A DNA stretch of 64,000 nucleotides from Oxalobacteraceae bacterium (GCA_013284265.1 JABTBR010000001.1:124001-188000), one strand, 5' to 3'; shown: positions 28,532 to 39,673, counted from the first letter of the stretch. Translations and numbers: made by a program. Notes: generated by a model not told the origin, from the sequence alone.

Positions 28532-30910
28532 ATGAGCAGCAAAACCTCTGAGCGTATGACCAAAACTGTCCCGCCCCCCTCGAACAGCTACACCCGTACG
28601 CCGACCGAGCGCCAGCCGCTGCCAAATCGCCTGGTGCGTCTGCTGTCGGAGGCGCGCTGGTTCGCGCTGGCCGGGCTGGCACTGTATTTCGTGCTGATTT
28701 TGCTGAGTTTCCACAAGGGCGATCCGGGCTGGTCGCACGCCAATGTGGTGCCCAAGGTACACAATCTGGGCGGCCGCGCCGGTGCCTGGCTGAGCGATCT
28801 GATGCTGTTTATCTTCGGTTTTTCGGCCTGGTGGTGGTGCGTCTGCCTGCTGCGCATCGTCTGGAACGGCTACCGCCGCCTGACCCGCAAATTCCTGATG
28901 GCCCGTGACGAAGAGCCGGAACATCACCAGGAAATGTATATCCGCGCCGTCGGCTTCGTGCTGCTGGTGGCCGGCAGCATGGGCCTGGAATACCTGCGCA
29001 TGTACAGCCTGCACGTGCAATTGCCGCGCGCGCCAGGTGGGGTGCTGGGCCAGCTGATCGGGCATTCCTCGCATGTGGCCTTCGGCTTTACCGGCGCCAC
29101 CTTGCTGTTGCTGCTGCTGTTCGGACTGGGCTTTTCCCTGTTCTTCCAGGTGTCCTGGCTGGCCGTGGCCGAGCGTATCGGCGCCAGCCTCGAGCTGGCG
29201 ATCGACTGGTTCATCCAGCGCTACCAGTACCGCGAAGACCGCCGCCAGGGCGAGGTCGCCGCCGTCAAGCGCGAGGAAGTGGTGGTCATCGAGCGCGCCA
29301 AGCACGTGGAAAAACACGTGGTGGCGCCGCCCGTCAAGATCGAGCCGCAGATCGTGGCCGTGGTCAAGTCCGAGCGGGTGGAAAAAGAGAAACAGGCCAG
29401 CCTGTTCCAGGACCTTAGCGGCGACAGCGTGCTGCCGCCGCTGGCACTGCTGGACGAACCGCCGCCGGTGCAGGAAACCGTGTCCATCGAGACGCTGGAA
29501 TTCACCAGCCGCCTGATCGAGAAAAAACTGTCGGACTTCGGCGTCGAAGCCAAGGTCGTGGCCGCCTATCCCGGCCCGGTCGTCACGCGCTACGAGATCG
29601 AACCGGCCACCGGCGTCAAGGGCAGCCAGATCGTCGGCCTGGCGCGCGACCTGGCCCGTTCGCTGTCGCTGACCTCGATCCGGGTGGTGGAAACCATTCC
29701 CGGCAAAAATTATATGGCGCTGGAATTGCCGAACCCCAAGCGCCAGATCGTGCGCCTGAGCGAGATCGTCGGTTCCAAGGTCTACAACGACAATCCTTCG
29801 CCGCTGACCGTGGCGCTGGGCAAGGACATCGCCGGCAAGGCCGTGGTGGCCGACCTGGCCAAGATGCCGCACTTGCTGGTCGCCGGTACCACCGGCTCGG
29901 GTAAATCGGTGGGGATTAACGCGACCATCCTGTCGCTGCTGTACAAATCCGATCCGGAAGACGTGCGGATGATCCTGATCGACCCGAAAATGCTGGAGAT
30001 GTCGGTGTACGAAGGCATTCCGCACTTGCTGGCGCCGGTCGTGACCGATATGCGCCAGGCCGGCCATGCGCTGAACTGGGCCGTCAACGAGATGGAACGG
30101 CGCTACAAGCTGATGTCCAAGCTGGGCGTGCGTAACCTGGCCGGCTACAACGCCAAGATCGCCGAGGCGCGCAAGCGCGAGGAACATATCCCGAATCCCT
30201 TCAGCCTGACGCCGGATTCGCCGGAGCCGCTGGAAAAACTGCCGACCATCGTCATCATCATCGATGAGCTGGCCGACCTGATGATGGTGGTCGGTAAAAA
30301 GGTCGAGGAACTGATCGCCCGTATCGCGCAAAAAGCCCGTGCGGCCGGCCTGCACTTGATTTTGGCGACGCAGCGCCCATCTGTAGACGTGATCACCGGC
30401 CTGATCAAGGCGAACATTCCGACCCGTATCGCCTTCCAGGTCAGCTCCAAGATCGACTCCCGTACCATTCTGGACCAGATGGGCGCCGAAGCGCTGCTGG
30501 GCATGGGCGACATGTTGTACATGCCGCCCGGTACCGGCCTGCCGGTGCGCGTCCACGGCGCTTTCGTCTCCGATGAGGAAGTGCACCGTGTGGTCAAGCA
30601 CTTGAAGACCACGGGCGAGCCGAACTATATCGAAGGCATCCTCGAAGGCGGCACGCTGGAAGGTGAGGCCGGCGCCGAAGGCGGCGCGTCCGGCGAAGCG
30701 GGCGGCGAGGCCGACCCGATGTACGATCAGGCCGTACAGGTGGTGCTCAAAAACCGCCGCGCCTCGATCTCTCTGGTGCAGCGCCATTTGCGCATCGGCT
30801 ACAACCGCGCGGCGCGCCTGCTGGAACAGATGGAAAACAGTGGCGTGGTATCGCCGATGCAGTCGAACGGCAACCGCGACATCCTGGTGCCCGCCGCCAG
30901 CGCAGAATAA
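28532..30910 (+). CDS. ftsK: DNA translocase FtsK
   Basis: Septum-located DNA pump that clears chromosome ends during division and activates XerCD at dif. The 792-residue protein has four N-terminal transmembrane helices (about residues 43-63, 84-110, 135-155 and 180-210), a short charged linker rather than the very long E. coli one, then the motor: Walker A GTTGSGKS (about residue 452), Walker [13 protein letters not shown], and [12 protein letters not shown]. The C-terminal gamma winged-helix domain that reads KOPS is present ([30 protein letters not shown]). It starts the ftsK-lolA-rarA unit. Confidence 0.96.
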   Translation: MSSKTSERMTKTVPPPSNSYTRTPTERQPLPNRLVRLLSEARWFALAGLALYFVLILLSFHKGDPGWSHANVVPKVHNLGGRAGAWLSDLMLFIFGFSAWWWCVCLLRIVWNGYRRLTRKFLMARDEEPEHHQEMYIRAVGFVLLVAGSMGLEYLRMYSLHVQLPRAPGGVLGQLIGHSSHVAFGFTGATLLLLLLFGLGFSLFFQVSWLAVAERIGASLELAIDWFIQRYQYREDRRQGEVAAVKREEVVVIERAKHVEKHVVAPPVKIEPQIVAVVKSERVEKEKQASLFQDLSGDSVLPPLALLDEPPPVQETVSIETLEFTSRLIEKKLSDFGVEAKVVAAYPGPVVTRYEIEPATGVKGSQIVGLARDLARSLSLTSIRVVETIPGKNYMALELPNPKRQIVRLSEIVGSKVYNDNPSPLTVALGKDIAGKAVVADLAKMPHLLVAGTTGSGKSVGINATILSLLYKSDPEDVRMILIDPKMLEMSVYEGIPHLLAPVVTDMRQAGHALNWAVNEMERRYKLMSKLGVRNLAGYNAKIAEARKREEHIPNPFSLTPDSPEPLEKLPTIVIIIDELADLMMVVGKKVEELIARIAQKARAAGLHLILATQRPSVDVITGLIKANIPTRIAFQVSSKIDSRTILDQMGAEALLGMGDMLYMPPGTGLPVRVHGAFVSDEEVHRVVKHLKTTGEPNYIEGILEGGTLEGEAGAEGGASGEAGGEADPMYDQAVQVVLKNRRASISLVQRHLRIGYNRAARLLEQMENSGVVSPMQSNGNRDILVPAASAE

Positions 30911-30921
30911 AAGGAAACCGC

Positions 30922-31551
30922 ATGACCCGATTCAAAACATTGAGCACACTCGCTTGCGGCCTGTTGCTGGCGGGCGCGGCCCAGGCCAGCGCGCTGGAAC
31001 AGTTCAAGTCCTTCGTGGCCAGCACCAAGGCGGCCAAGGGCGAATTCAGCCAGCGCCAGATCAAGAACGTCGATGGCGTCAGCAAGACCTCGGCGCCGTC
31101 CACCGGCACCTTCATGTTCGCCCGTCCAGGCAAGTTCATCTGGACCTATCAGAAGCCTTACGAGCAGTTGCTGCAGGCCGATGGCGAACAGCTGTTCATC
31201 TACGACAAGGACCTGAACCAGGTCACGGTGAAGAAGCTGGGTGACGCGCTCGGTTCCTCGCCGGCCGCGATCCTGTTCGGTTCCAACGATCTGGACAAGA
31301 ACTTCACGCTGAGCGAGGCGGGTAGCAAGGAAGGCCTGGAATGGCTGAAAGCCACGCCCAAGGCCAAGGATTCCAGCTTCGAGCAGATCAGCATCGGCCT
31401 GCGCAACGGCTTGCCCGAAGCGATGGAGTTGAAGGATGCCTTCGGCCAGGTGTCTATCCTGGCGTTTAACAAGTTCGAAAAGAATCCGGCGTTGACGGCC
31501 ACTTCCTTCAAGTTCGTCATGCCCAAGGGCGCGGACGTCTTCAAGCAATAG
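30922..31551 (+). CDS. lolA: Outer-membrane lipoprotein carrier protein
   Basis: Periplasmic chaperone that takes lipoproteins from LolCDE to LolB. 209 residues with a clear signal peptide (MTRFKTLSTLACGLLLAGAA, cleavage after AQA) and the LolA body: KAAKGEFSQRQ, GKFIWTYQKPYEQLLQADGEQLFIYDKDLNQV and FGQVSILAFNKFEKN. It begins 11 nt after the ftsK stop with RBS AAAGGAAA and is followed after 5 nt by rarA. Confidence 0.95.
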   Translation: MTRFKTLSTLACGLLLAGAAQASALEQFKSFVASTKAAKGEFSQRQIKNVDGVSKTSAPSTGTFMFARPGKFIWTYQKPYEQLLQADGEQLFIYDKDLNQVTVKKLGDALGSSPAAILFGSNDLDKNFTLSEAGSKEGLEWLKATPKAKDSSFEQISIGLRNGLPEAMELKDAFGQVSILAFNKFEKNPALTATSFKFVMPKGADVFKQ

Positions 31552-31556
31552 CGCGT

Positions 31557-32861
31557 ATGGCAGACTTATTTAGCAAGGAGCCGCGCCAGCCGCTGGCCGA
31601 GGCATTGCGCCCCAAGACGCTGGACGAGGTGATCGGCCAGAGCCATCTGCTGGGCGCGGGCAAGCCCTTGCGGCTGGCCTTCGAATCGGGCCAGCCCCAT
31701 TCGATGATCTTGTGGGGGCCGCCCGGCGTGGGCAAGACCACCTTGGCGCGCCTGACCGCCAAGGCCTTCGCCTGCGAGTTCATCGCGCTGTCGGCCGTGT
31801 TCTCGGGCGTGAAGGATATCCGCGCCGCGATGGAGCAGGCCGAGCAGAACCTGTCCATGGGCAAGCACACCATCCTGTTCGTCGACGAGATCCACCGCTT
31901 CAATAAATCGCAGCAGGACGCCTTGCTGCCGTATGCCGAGTCCGGTCTTGTGACGCTGATCGGCGCCACTACCGAGAATCCCTCCTTCGAAGTCAATTCC
32001 GCGCTGCTGTCGCGTGCGCAGGTGTATGTGCTGCAATCGCTGACCGAGGAAGAACTCAAGCAGCTGATGGTCAAGGCGCGCGAGAAAGTGCTGTCGCACC
32101 TGGAGTTTGAAGAGGGCGCCATCGATACCCTGGTCGGCTATGCCGACGGCGATGCGCGCCGCCTGCTCAATCTGCTGGAGCAGACCAGCACGGCCGCCGG
32201 CGCCGCCCGCACCGCGCTGATCACGGCCGAGTTCATCCAGAACGCGCTGACCTTGAACGCGCGCCGCTTCGACAAGGGCGGCGACAACTTCTACGACCAG
32301 ATTTCAGCGCTGCACAAATCGGTGCGCGGCTCCAATCCGGACGCCGCACTGTACTGGCTGTGCCGCATGCTCGACGGCGGCGCCGACGCCAAATATCTGT
32401 CGCGCCGCATCGTGCGCATGGCCTGGGAAGATATCGGCCTGGCCGATCCGCGCGCGATCCAGCTGGCCAATGACGCCGCCGCCACCTTCGAGCGGCTCGG
32501 TTCGCCGGAAGGCGAGCTGGCCTTGGGGCAGGCCGTGATCTATCTGGCCATCGCGGCCAAGAGCAATGCCGGTTACAACGCCTTCAATCAGGCCATGGCT
32601 TTCGTCAAGAAGGACAAGTCGCGCGAGGTGCCGGTGCACCTGCGCAACGCGCCGACCAAGCTGATGAAGGAACTGGGTCATGGCCACGCCTACCGCTATG
32701 CGCATGATGAGCCGAACGCCTATGCGGCCGGCGAGACTTATCTGCCCGACGGCATGCGCGAACCCGGCTGGTATCGGCCGGTGCCTAGAGGCTTGGAAGT
32801 GAAGATTGGGGAAAAACTGGCTGTGCTCAAACAGTGGGACGAGGAAGCAGGGAAAACCTGA
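31557..32861 (+). CDS. rarA: Replication-associated recombination protein A (RarA/MgsA)
   Basis: AAA+ ATPase related to clamp loaders that acts at stalled replication forks. The 434-residue protein shows [16 protein letters not shown], Walker [10 protein letters not shown] (about residue 60), Walker [18 protein letters not shown], sensor 1 [20 protein letters not shown], and the C-terminal tetramerisation region ([33 protein letters not shown]). Start 5 nt after lolA. Its last 35 bp overlap, on the other strand, the end of the MCP-like gene, an unusual junction for a core gene. Confidence 0.95.
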   Translation: MADLFSKEPRQPLAEALRPKTLDEVIGQSHLLGAGKPLRLAFESGQPHSMILWGPPGVGKTTLARLTAKAFACEFIALSAVFSGVKDIRAAMEQAEQNLSMGKHTILFVDEIHRFNKSQQDALLPYAESGLVTLIGATTENPSFEVNSALLSRAQVYVLQSLTEEELKQLMVKAREKVLSHLEFEEGAIDTLVGYADGDARRLLNLLEQTSTAAGAARTALITAEFIQNALTLNARRFDKGGDNFYDQISALHKSVRGSNPDAALYWLCRMLDGGADAKYLSRRIVRMAWEDIGLADPRAIQLANDAAATFERLGSPEGELALGQAVIYLAIAAKSNAGYNAFNQAMAFVKKDKSREVPVHLRNAPTKLMKELGHGHAYRYAHDEPNAYAAGETYLPDGMREPGWYRPVPRGLEVKIGEKLAVLKQWDEEAGKT

Positions 32862-34140
32862 AAGACGATAGGGATGGAGTTTCTGCCAATTCTTGGCGCG
32901 ATGAACCACCCGGCGCATCGGACAACTTGAACACCGCGACAGTATTGACCAGGTGATAGGCCCTGTCGTGCAGGCTGCTGGCTGCCGTCGCCATCTGTTC
33001 CACCATGCTTGCATTTTGCTGTGTGGCCTGGTCCATATGGCTGATGGCGGCGCCGACCTGGACCACGCCTTGACTCTGCTCCTGACTGGCGACCGAAATT
33101 TCTTCCACTACGGTGCATACCCGTTGAATCCCGGATACGATGTTTTCCATGGTCGTCTTGGCATCGGCGACCAGGACCGCACCTTGCTCGACGCGCTCCA
33201 CGCTATCGCTGATGAGCGCCTTGATTTCCTTGGCCGCCTGCGAACTGCGGCCGGCCAGGTTGCGCACCTCGCTGGCCACCACGGCAAATCCCCGGCCCTG
33301 GTCGCCGGCCCGCGCCGCCTCGACCGCGGCATTGAGCGCCAGAATATTGGTCTGAAAAGCAATGCTGTCGATCACGCCGATGATGGCGGCGATCTTGTGC
33401 GAGCTGTCGTTGATACCTTGCATGGTGTCAACGACCTTGGCAATCATTTCGCCGCCATGCCCGGCAACGCTGCTCGCCTGTTGCGCCAGATTGTTGGCTT
33501 GGCGCGCGTTTTCGGCGTTGCGCTGCGCGGTGGAACTGAACTCCTCCATCGAGGCGGCTGTTTGTTCCAGGGAACTGGCCTGGTTTTCGGTGCGGGACGA
33601 TAGTTCGGTATTGCCGCTGGAAATTTGCACGGACGAAGCCGACACATCTTCGGCCTCGCGCCGCACCGTCGAGACGATCTGGATCAGACTGTCCTGCATT
33701 TGTTTCACGGCATACAGAACGCTATTGCCATCGCCGGGGAGCAGGGCAATTTGACTGCCGAGATCGCCGCCTGCGACCGTGCTCACCAGTTTGCGCAGCA
33801 CTGCCGGTTCCGCGCCCAGGTCGCGCCGCAGACTGCGCCCGATCCACACGCCGGCCAGCAGCGAGAGCGCCGCCGCAATCACGCAAGCCCCCAGCAGGAG
33901 TGTGCGCTGCAGGCGATATTGCTCGCGCGCCTCGCTGATTTGCTGGTCCCCCCGCGATGCGGTGAATTCGGCATAGGCGTCCGAGGCTTCGATCAGGCGG
34001 GCCAGCAGAGGACGGCATTCGTCGTTCATCTTGGCGATGGCGTCGTCGCGTCGACCTTCCAGGGCGAGCTTGACGATGCCAAGCGCGACCGGCGCGTAGC
34101 GTTTTTCGACCAGATCGATATCGTTGATCATTTTGCGCAC
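32827..34140 (-). CDS. N-terminally truncated methyl-accepting chemotaxis protein
   Basis: Up to 437 residues from a GTG at 34140 (ATG at 34128 also possible). What remains is the second half of a four-helix-bundle sensor domain (residues 1-70), one transmembrane helix ([22 protein letters not shown]), a HAMP domain and a complete signalling domain with the hairpin tip [27 protein letters not shown]. The usual first transmembrane helix and about 80-100 residues before it are absent, and an in-frame TAG lies 24 nt upstream, so a full receptor cannot be made. The last 11 codons lie in rarA. It is probably a decaying gene, or a receptor fragment inserted with a one-helix topology. No che genes are nearby. 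Confidence 0.75.
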   Translation of the reverse strand: MRKMINDIDLVEKRYAPVALGIVKLALEGRRDDAIAKMNDECRPLLARLIEASDAYAEFTASRGDQQISEAREQYRLQRTLLLGACVIAAALSLLAGVWIGRSLRRDLGAEPAVLRKLVSTVAGGDLGSQIALLPGDGNSVLYAVKQMQDSLIQIVSTVRREAEDVSASSVQISSGNTELSSRTENQASSLEQTAASMEEFSSTAQRNAENARQANNLAQQASSVAGHGGEMIAKVVDTMQGINDSSHKIAAIIGVIDSIAFQTNILALNAAVEAARAGDQGRGFAVVASEVRNLAGRSSQAAKEIKALISDSVERVEQGAVLVADAKTTMENIVSGIQRVCTVVEEISVASQEQSQGVVQVGAAISHMDQATQQNASMVEQMATAASSLHDRAYHLVNTVAVFKLSDAPGGSSRQELAETPSLSSFRFSLLPRPTV

Positions 34141-34427
34141 CTGTTCAGACTTAAATGTTGCATGCTAATGCTCCCCAATAAAGCGACTCGGACCAAGGCC
34201 GGCGCAACCGTGCGGTGTGTGTTATGTAAATGCAATAATAATTTCCAATAAGAAATTGTATGACGTTTGATGATCGGGGCGATGACTCCTCATGACAAAT
34301 GAGGCGCATTTGGTGACATGGCCAGCGAGGTGGAAATTCGATAGAATTTAGTGAGCGCCAGGCGGTAGTATGCTTAGGGGAGTTTTCGATCGGTTCGTGG
34401 CAGATGTGCGTCAGTTGAGAGGGATGC

Positions 34428-35192
34428 TTGTTCAAGTTCGTAGCGACTGTGCTTTTTCTCATCTTTTCGTCGAACCTGGCTGGGGCCGCCGAGGGGAGCG
34501 TCCCATCGCGCCCGCAAAGGCTGGTATTCGCCATGCCGGAGAGTTCCTACGCATCGCCGCAAGGGCCCTGGGTAGCGGCGATTTACCAGGAACTGTTTGA
34601 TGGCTTGGGCATCAAAATAGCGATCGTACCGTTGCCGACCAAGCGCGCCAATGTGTTGCTGAAGTCGGGCGAGGTCGATGGCGATGTGCATCGCAGCCTC
34701 GCCTATGGCCTGGAACACCCGGATTTGCTGCGTGTGGAGCAATCCCATTTCACCGTCCGATTCGCGGCCTACAGCAAGTTGCCACAGTTGCGCATCACCC
34801 AAAGTTGGGATGGCTTCTCAGGCAGTGCGCTGCGGGTCGATTACATCCTGGGGAGTGTCACTCCCGGCAGGGAATTGCCCCAACGAATACCTCCGGAGCG
34901 CTTGTCCGCATTGAAAAGTGTGACGCAAGCACTGCGCAAGCTGGAAGTGGGCCACAGTGACATCCTGGTGGCCTTGGACATGGCCGTGGACCCGCTGCTC
35001 AAACTTCCGGAGTTTCAGCAGGCCGGTATACAAAAGGTCGGGATTTTGGAGCAGGTGGACGGCTATTTATATCTCGCCAAGCAGCACGCCTGGCTGGCCC
35101 CCGCGGTGGCGCAGATACTGGCGCGCATGAAGCGGGATGGGCGGATAGACAAACTGGGCGAACAGACCCGCAGGGACTGGAAGGGGCCTTGA
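34428..35192 (+). CDS. Orphan periplasmic solute-binding protein (SBP_bac_3-like)
   Basis: 254-residue exported protein. From the TTG at 34428 it reads MFKFVATVLFLIFSSNLAGAA, a good signal peptide, with GAGAGGGA 4-11 nt upstream; the nearby ATG at 34424 is in another frame. The mature part looks like the family 3 solute-binding fold (LVFAMPESSYASPQGPW, LPTKRANVLLKSGEVDGDVHR, and the C-terminal RMKRDGRIDKLGEQ). There is no permease or ATPase next to it. Orphan binding proteins of this type are common in Oxalobacteraceae and may feed sensory systems; it is divergent from the MCP fragment. Confidence 0.82.
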   Translation: MFKFVATVLFLIFSSNLAGAAEGSVPSRPQRLVFAMPESSYASPQGPWVAAIYQELFDGLGIKIAIVPLPTKRANVLLKSGEVDGDVHRSLAYGLEHPDLLRVEQSHFTVRFAAYSKLPQLRITQSWDGFSGSALRVDYILGSVTPGRELPQRIPPERLSALKSVTQALRKLEVGHSDILVALDMAVDPLLKLPEFQQAGIQKVGILEQVDGYLYLAKQHAWLAPAVAQILARMKRDGRIDKLGEQTRRDWKGP

Positions 35193-35236
35193 GCGCCAGT
35201 CCGGCGGCACGCCGGAGCGGCAAGGCCGCAAACGGC

Positions 35237-35611
35237 TTATTTGGAGGGGCAGCGCAGCCGCTCATCCTTTTGCGCGGCTGCGCCATGCGGGCCGGTTGGC
35301 ATATTGTCGGCCTGGCGGCGCCACTGCGCCGCCATCCGCGCGCTCCAGCCTGGCATGCCGCCGCCCGCCTGACTGACCCTTATCCGGCTCGCGCCCACCG
35401 CCTCGATCAAGGTCAGGCCATCGCCCGGAATCTCGAACACCTGGCCCGCGCGCAGGAAAAAGTCGGTGCTCTGGCCCTGCACCGTGATCCAGGCCGTGCC
35501 GGACAGGCATTCGATCAGCCGTCCCAGCGCATGTGTCAGGCGTAGCGGCTGGGTGTCGCTCAGACGGTATTCGCTCGTGTCCACGCTTGTTGCGATCAGT
35601 TCCGGTTCCAT
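35237..35611 (-). CDS. DUF2917 domain protein
   Basis: 124-residue soluble protein starting MEPELIATSVD at 35611 with an upstream GGAG-type RBS; the frame is open 19 codons further but that part looks non-coding. The DUF2917 core is clear: RLIECLSGTAWITVQGQSTDFFLRAGQVFEI, a cupin-like beta barrel segment, followed by a short tail ending in GPHGAAAQKDERLR. Function unknown. It is divergent from the MocR-type regulator, a pairing that suggests it is the regulated gene. Confidence 0.85.
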   Translation of the reverse strand: MEPELIATSVDTSEYRLSDTQPLRLTHALGRLIECLSGTAWITVQGQSTDFFLRAGQVFEIPGDGLTLIEAVGASRIRVSQAGGGMPGWSARMAAQWRRQADNMPTGPHGAAAQKDERLRCPSK

Positions 35612-35667
35612 GTGCTGCTCCTCTGCGGTGAAAACATGGTTCCAGAATACCCAGGGCGGGCCGACCA

Positions 35668-35730
35668 TAACAGATGCAGCAAACTGAAATTGTTATCGTT
35701 ACAGTGGGTGTTGGGCTAAACTGTTACGGT
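35668..35730. promoter_or_regulatory. Candidate MocR operator region
   Basis: Between DUF2917 and the MocR gene there are repeated TGTTA-type words: TAACAG (35668), TGTTATCGT (35691), CGTTACAGT (35697) and CTGTTACGGT (35721). MocR regulators commonly bind direct or mixed repeats in such divergent regions. Read from sequence only. Confidence 0.4.
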
Positions 35731-35788
35731 CGAAAATGATGCGCGCTGTACCTATCTGGCGCGCGCTTGCCCGGGCCACAATACCAGC

Positions 35789-37288
35789 ATGTCTACCCAA
35801 CTCAATCTATACGAACACCTCGCCAACGAACTCGGTGCGCTGATCCACAGCCGCGTGTTGGCGCCGGGCGAACGGCTGCCGTCGATCCGCCATCTGGCCC
35901 AGCAAAAGCGCCTGTCCATCAGTACCGTGATGCAGGCGCTGCGCCTGATGGAAGACCGCGGCTTGATCGACGCCAAGCCGCAAGCTGGCTACTACGTGCG
36001 CCACCGCGCGCGCATGCTGGCGGTGATGACGGATGCGGAACAGATGGCCGAACCCGCCTTTGTCGGTATCAACAATCTGCTGATGCGGGTCTTGAAAGCG
36101 AACGAGGACAAGAGCATCGTCCAGCTCGGTTCGGCGTGGCCGCCCGATGAGCTGCTGCCCGTCAAGCGCATGCAGAAAACGGTGGCCAGCACGGCGCGGC
36201 GCGATCCCGGCCTGCTGTCGCGGGTCAGCTGCTACGACACCAATGAGCCGGAATTCCTGCGCCAGATCAGCCGCCGCGCGCTGGACTGGGGCCAGCTCGA
36301 CCCGAACGAGATCGTCGTCACCGGCTCCTGCACCGAGGCCATCAGCCTGTGCCTGCGCGCCGTGGCCAAGCCGGGCGACACCATCGCGATCGAGTCGGCC
36401 ACCTACTTCGTGCTGCTGCAGCTGATCGAGAGCCTGGGCATGAAGGCGCTGGAGATTCCCACCCATCCGAAGACCGGCCCGTCCATCGATGCGATTGAAG
36501 TGGCCCTCAACGCCAAGCTGATCCAGGCCTGCCTGTTCGTGCCGAACGCGAATAATCCGCTCGGCTGCATCATGCCGGAGGAAAACAAGAAGCGGCTGGC
36601 GGACTTGCTGACGCAACACAACGTGCCGCTGATCGAAGATGATATCTATGGAGACCTGTGCTTCACGCCCGAGCGGCCGTGGCCGGTCAAGGCTTACGAC
36701 AGCAGCGGCAATGTGCTGCTGTGCTCGTCGTTTTCCAAGGCCGTCAGTCCGGCGGCGCGGGTTGGCTATGTGGTGGCGGGGCGCTTCGCGCAGGAGGTGG
36801 CGCTGCTGAAGATGGTGTCGAGTGGCGCCACCAGCCATTTCTTCCAGGCCGTGCTGGCTGATTTTCTGAACTGTAGCAGCTACGAGAATCAGGTGCGCAA
36901 GATGCGCCGGGTGCTGGCGCAGCGGATCGCGCGCATGTCCGACGCGGTGTGCGCCAGCTTCCCGCAGGATTGTTCGGTGTCCGAGCCGCAGGGCGGTTTC
37001 GTGCTGTGGGTGCAGATGCCGGCGCAGGTCGATGCACTGGCCCTGCACGACAGCGCGATCGGCCAGGGCGTGGCCTTCATGCCGGGGCAGTTGTTCTCGG
37101 CCTCGGGCAAGTACCGCAACTATCTGCGCCTCAATTGCGGCAATCCCTGGGGGCCGGAAGTGGAAAGTGCCGTCAGCAAGCTGGGCGAACTGGTGCATCG
37201 CCAGCTCGATCAGCCGGGCGGCGCCACGCCGGTGCAGTCTGGCGGTATTGCATTGAAACAAGTGAGCGGCATTCACCTTAGTTCTTGA
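35789..37288 (+). CDS. MocR-type (GntR-aminotransferase fusion) regulator
   Basis: 499-residue fusion. Residues 1-75 form a GntR winged helix (LAPGERLPSIRHLAQQKRLSISTVMQALRLMEDRGL). From about 110 a fold-type I aminotransferase domain follows, with the PLP lysine in SSFSKAVSPAARVGYV (Lys about 317), NANNPLGCIMPEENK and EDDIYGDLC. Such proteins sense PLP or an amino compound and usually act on the adjacent divergent gene, here DUF2917. The length is normal for the family. Confidence 0.92.
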   Translation: MSTQLNLYEHLANELGALIHSRVLAPGERLPSIRHLAQQKRLSISTVMQALRLMEDRGLIDAKPQAGYYVRHRARMLAVMTDAEQMAEPAFVGINNLLMRVLKANEDKSIVQLGSAWPPDELLPVKRMQKTVASTARRDPGLLSRVSCYDTNEPEFLRQISRRALDWGQLDPNEIVVTGSCTEAISLCLRAVAKPGDTIAIESATYFVLLQLIESLGMKALEIPTHPKTGPSIDAIEVALNAKLIQACLFVPNANNPLGCIMPEENKKRLADLLTQHNVPLIEDDIYGDLCFTPERPWPVKAYDSSGNVLLCSSFSKAVSPAARVGYVVAGRFAQEVALLKMVSSGATSHFFQAVLADFLNCSSYENQVRKMRRVLAQRIARMSDAVCASFPQDCSVSEPQGGFVLWVQMPAQVDALALHDSAIGQGVAFMPGQLFSASGKYRNYLRLNCGNPWGPEVESAVSKLGELVHRQLDQPGGATPVQSGGIALKQVSGIHLSS

Positions 37289-37441
37289 AAGCCAGGTGGT
37301 GGGCCAGCGTTGTTTGGCCCGGATTTCACCGTTCATCCTCCGTTTTGTGCGCTTCATCGCATCTGCATGGCAGGGCGGGAGGCCTTTGGCTACAGTAGAA
37401 CCATAGCAAGCAGCCACACACTCACACACAAGGAGCACATC

Positions 37442-37648
37442 ATGAACGTACTGAAAAACATGGAAGCCATCTTCCTCGCCACCGCCGTGCTGGCCACCAC
37501 CGCCGCCTTCGCCACGACCGAAGAGATGGTGATCGACACCGGTTCCGTCATCACCCACAGCCCGCTGGCCACCGTCTACAAGCCAGAGCAGATCGTCACC
37601 GTCAGCGCCCGCCGCCTGAGCCCTGCCGAAAAAGCCGCACTGATCTGA
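37442..37648 (+). CDS. Small secreted peptide
   Basis: 68-residue product with a strong RBS (AAGGAG, 10 nt before ATG 37442). N-terminal signal peptide (about 1-23, EAIFLATAVLATTAAFA) leaves a mature peptide of about 45 residues with TTEEMVIDTGSVITHSPLATVYKPE and a terminal SARRLSPAEKAALI. No known domain. CACACACTCACACACA just upstream is a low-complexity leader. Function unknown. Confidence 0.65.
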   Translation: MNVLKNMEAIFLATAVLATTAAFATTEEMVIDTGSVITHSPLATVYKPEQIVTVSARRLSPAEKAALI

Positions 37649-37738
37649 TTGGCGGCCCGCGGGCCAGCGCGGGAGCGCGCAGGGGGCGGCCGAGCCGGTC
37701 CTCCATGCAAAACTCGCAAGGAATGGGTCACGACTTGG

Positions 37739-37744
37739 TACAAT
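37739..37744 (+). promoter_or_regulatory. Likely -10 box of serS
   Basis: TACAAT 31 nt before the serS ATG, preceded by TTGG; no clear -35 at the standard spacing. The same region (37655-37700) is very GC-rich with a perfect GGCCCGCGGGCC palindrome. Confidence 0.4.
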
Positions 37745-37760
37745 TGCGCTTTCCTTATAG

Positions 37761-39068
<1,308 letters not shown>

Positions 39069-39144
39069 GTGAGGCAGGGCAGGACGTTCGCGAAAAAGGG
39101 TAAAGAATTTTCATTCTTGCCCTTCCATTTTCTTTCTGCTCTGC

Positions 39145-39150
39145 TATAAT
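39145..39150 (+). promoter_or_regulatory. -10 box of tRNA-Ser copy 1
   Basis: TATAAT 38 nt upstream of the tRNA; after it comes TTTTGTTCCTCGCAGCA, similar to the sequence behind the second tRNA promoter. No strong -35. Confidence 0.55.
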
Positions 39151-39187
39151 TTTGTTCCTCGCAGCAGTGAGCGAGAAGTAGTGACCA

Positions 39188-39277
<90 letters not shown>

Positions 39278-39286
39278 AATTGTGCG

Positions 39287-39315
39287 AAAAAAGCTCCCGG
39301 AAGGGAGCTTTTTTT
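39287..39315 (+). terminator. Terminator of tRNA-Ser copy 1
   Basis: AAAAAAGCTCCC-GGAA-GGGAGCTTTTTTT, a perfect stem with a T-run, 10 nt after the CCA end. Confidence 0.9.
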
Positions 39316-39337
39316 ATTGCTGGCAGCGCAGAGGAGG

Positions 39338-39371
39338 AAGCCGCCTGCGCGGCTTACGCGTGGGATGCGAA
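39338..39371 (-). repeat. Hairpin plus inverted T-arm-like sequence, copy A
   Basis: AAGCCGC-CTGC-GCGGCTT hairpin followed by ACGCGTGGGATGCGAA. On the reverse strand it reads TTCGCATCCCAC, a degraded version of the tRNA T-arm TTCGAATCCCAC. A closer copy (B) follows the second tRNA at 39730. Confidence 0.55.
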
Positions 39372-39413
39372 GACTCGCGCGTACTCGCGCGAGGGCGGCC
39401 TGCGGGATGTAGG

Positions 39414-39437
39414 CGAATCCCACCCTCTCCGCCAGAA
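39414..39437 (+). pseudogene. tRNA-Ser 3'-end remnant
   Basis: CGAATCCCACCCTCTCCGCC followed by AGAACA is identical to the last bases and trailer of tRNA-Ser copy 2 (the T-arm 3' half, acceptor strand and CCA), but nothing upstream resembles the rest of a tRNA. It is followed by its own terminator, so it looks like the tail of a third tRNA-Ser gene lost by deletion, or a recombination/attachment scar. Confidence 0.75.
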
Positions 39438-39448
39438 CAGCAGTAGGC

Positions 39449-39474
39449 AAAAAAGCTCCTTCGGGAGCTTTTTT
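39449..39474 (+). terminator. Terminator behind the tRNA remnant
   Basis: AAAAAAGCTCC-TTCG-GGAGCTTTTTT with a stable UUCG tetraloop. It matches the tRNA terminators in design and now ends no intact gene. Confidence 0.85.
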
Positions 39475-39536
39475 GTTATTGTGAGAGCATAGTTGTGTGT
39501 TTTGCGGAAAGGTCTTTTTATTTTCGTGGAGCCTGT

Positions 39537-39542
39537 TATAAT
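39537..39542 (+). promoter_or_regulatory. -10 box of tRNA-Ser copy 2
   Basis: TATAAT 38 nt before the second tRNA, the same distance as in copy 1, followed by a similar CGCAGCA word. Confidence 0.55.
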
Positions 39543-39579
39543 CTCGCCTTCGCAGCATTCAGGCGAATAGATGTGAGCA

Positions 39580-39671
<92 letters not shown>

Positions 39672-39673
39672 AC

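Noticed and set aside
28475..30787. Reverse-strand frame of 770 codons across ftsK
   Set aside because: Shadow frame of His/Gln/Asp-rich composition; ftsK motifs are all on the forward strand.
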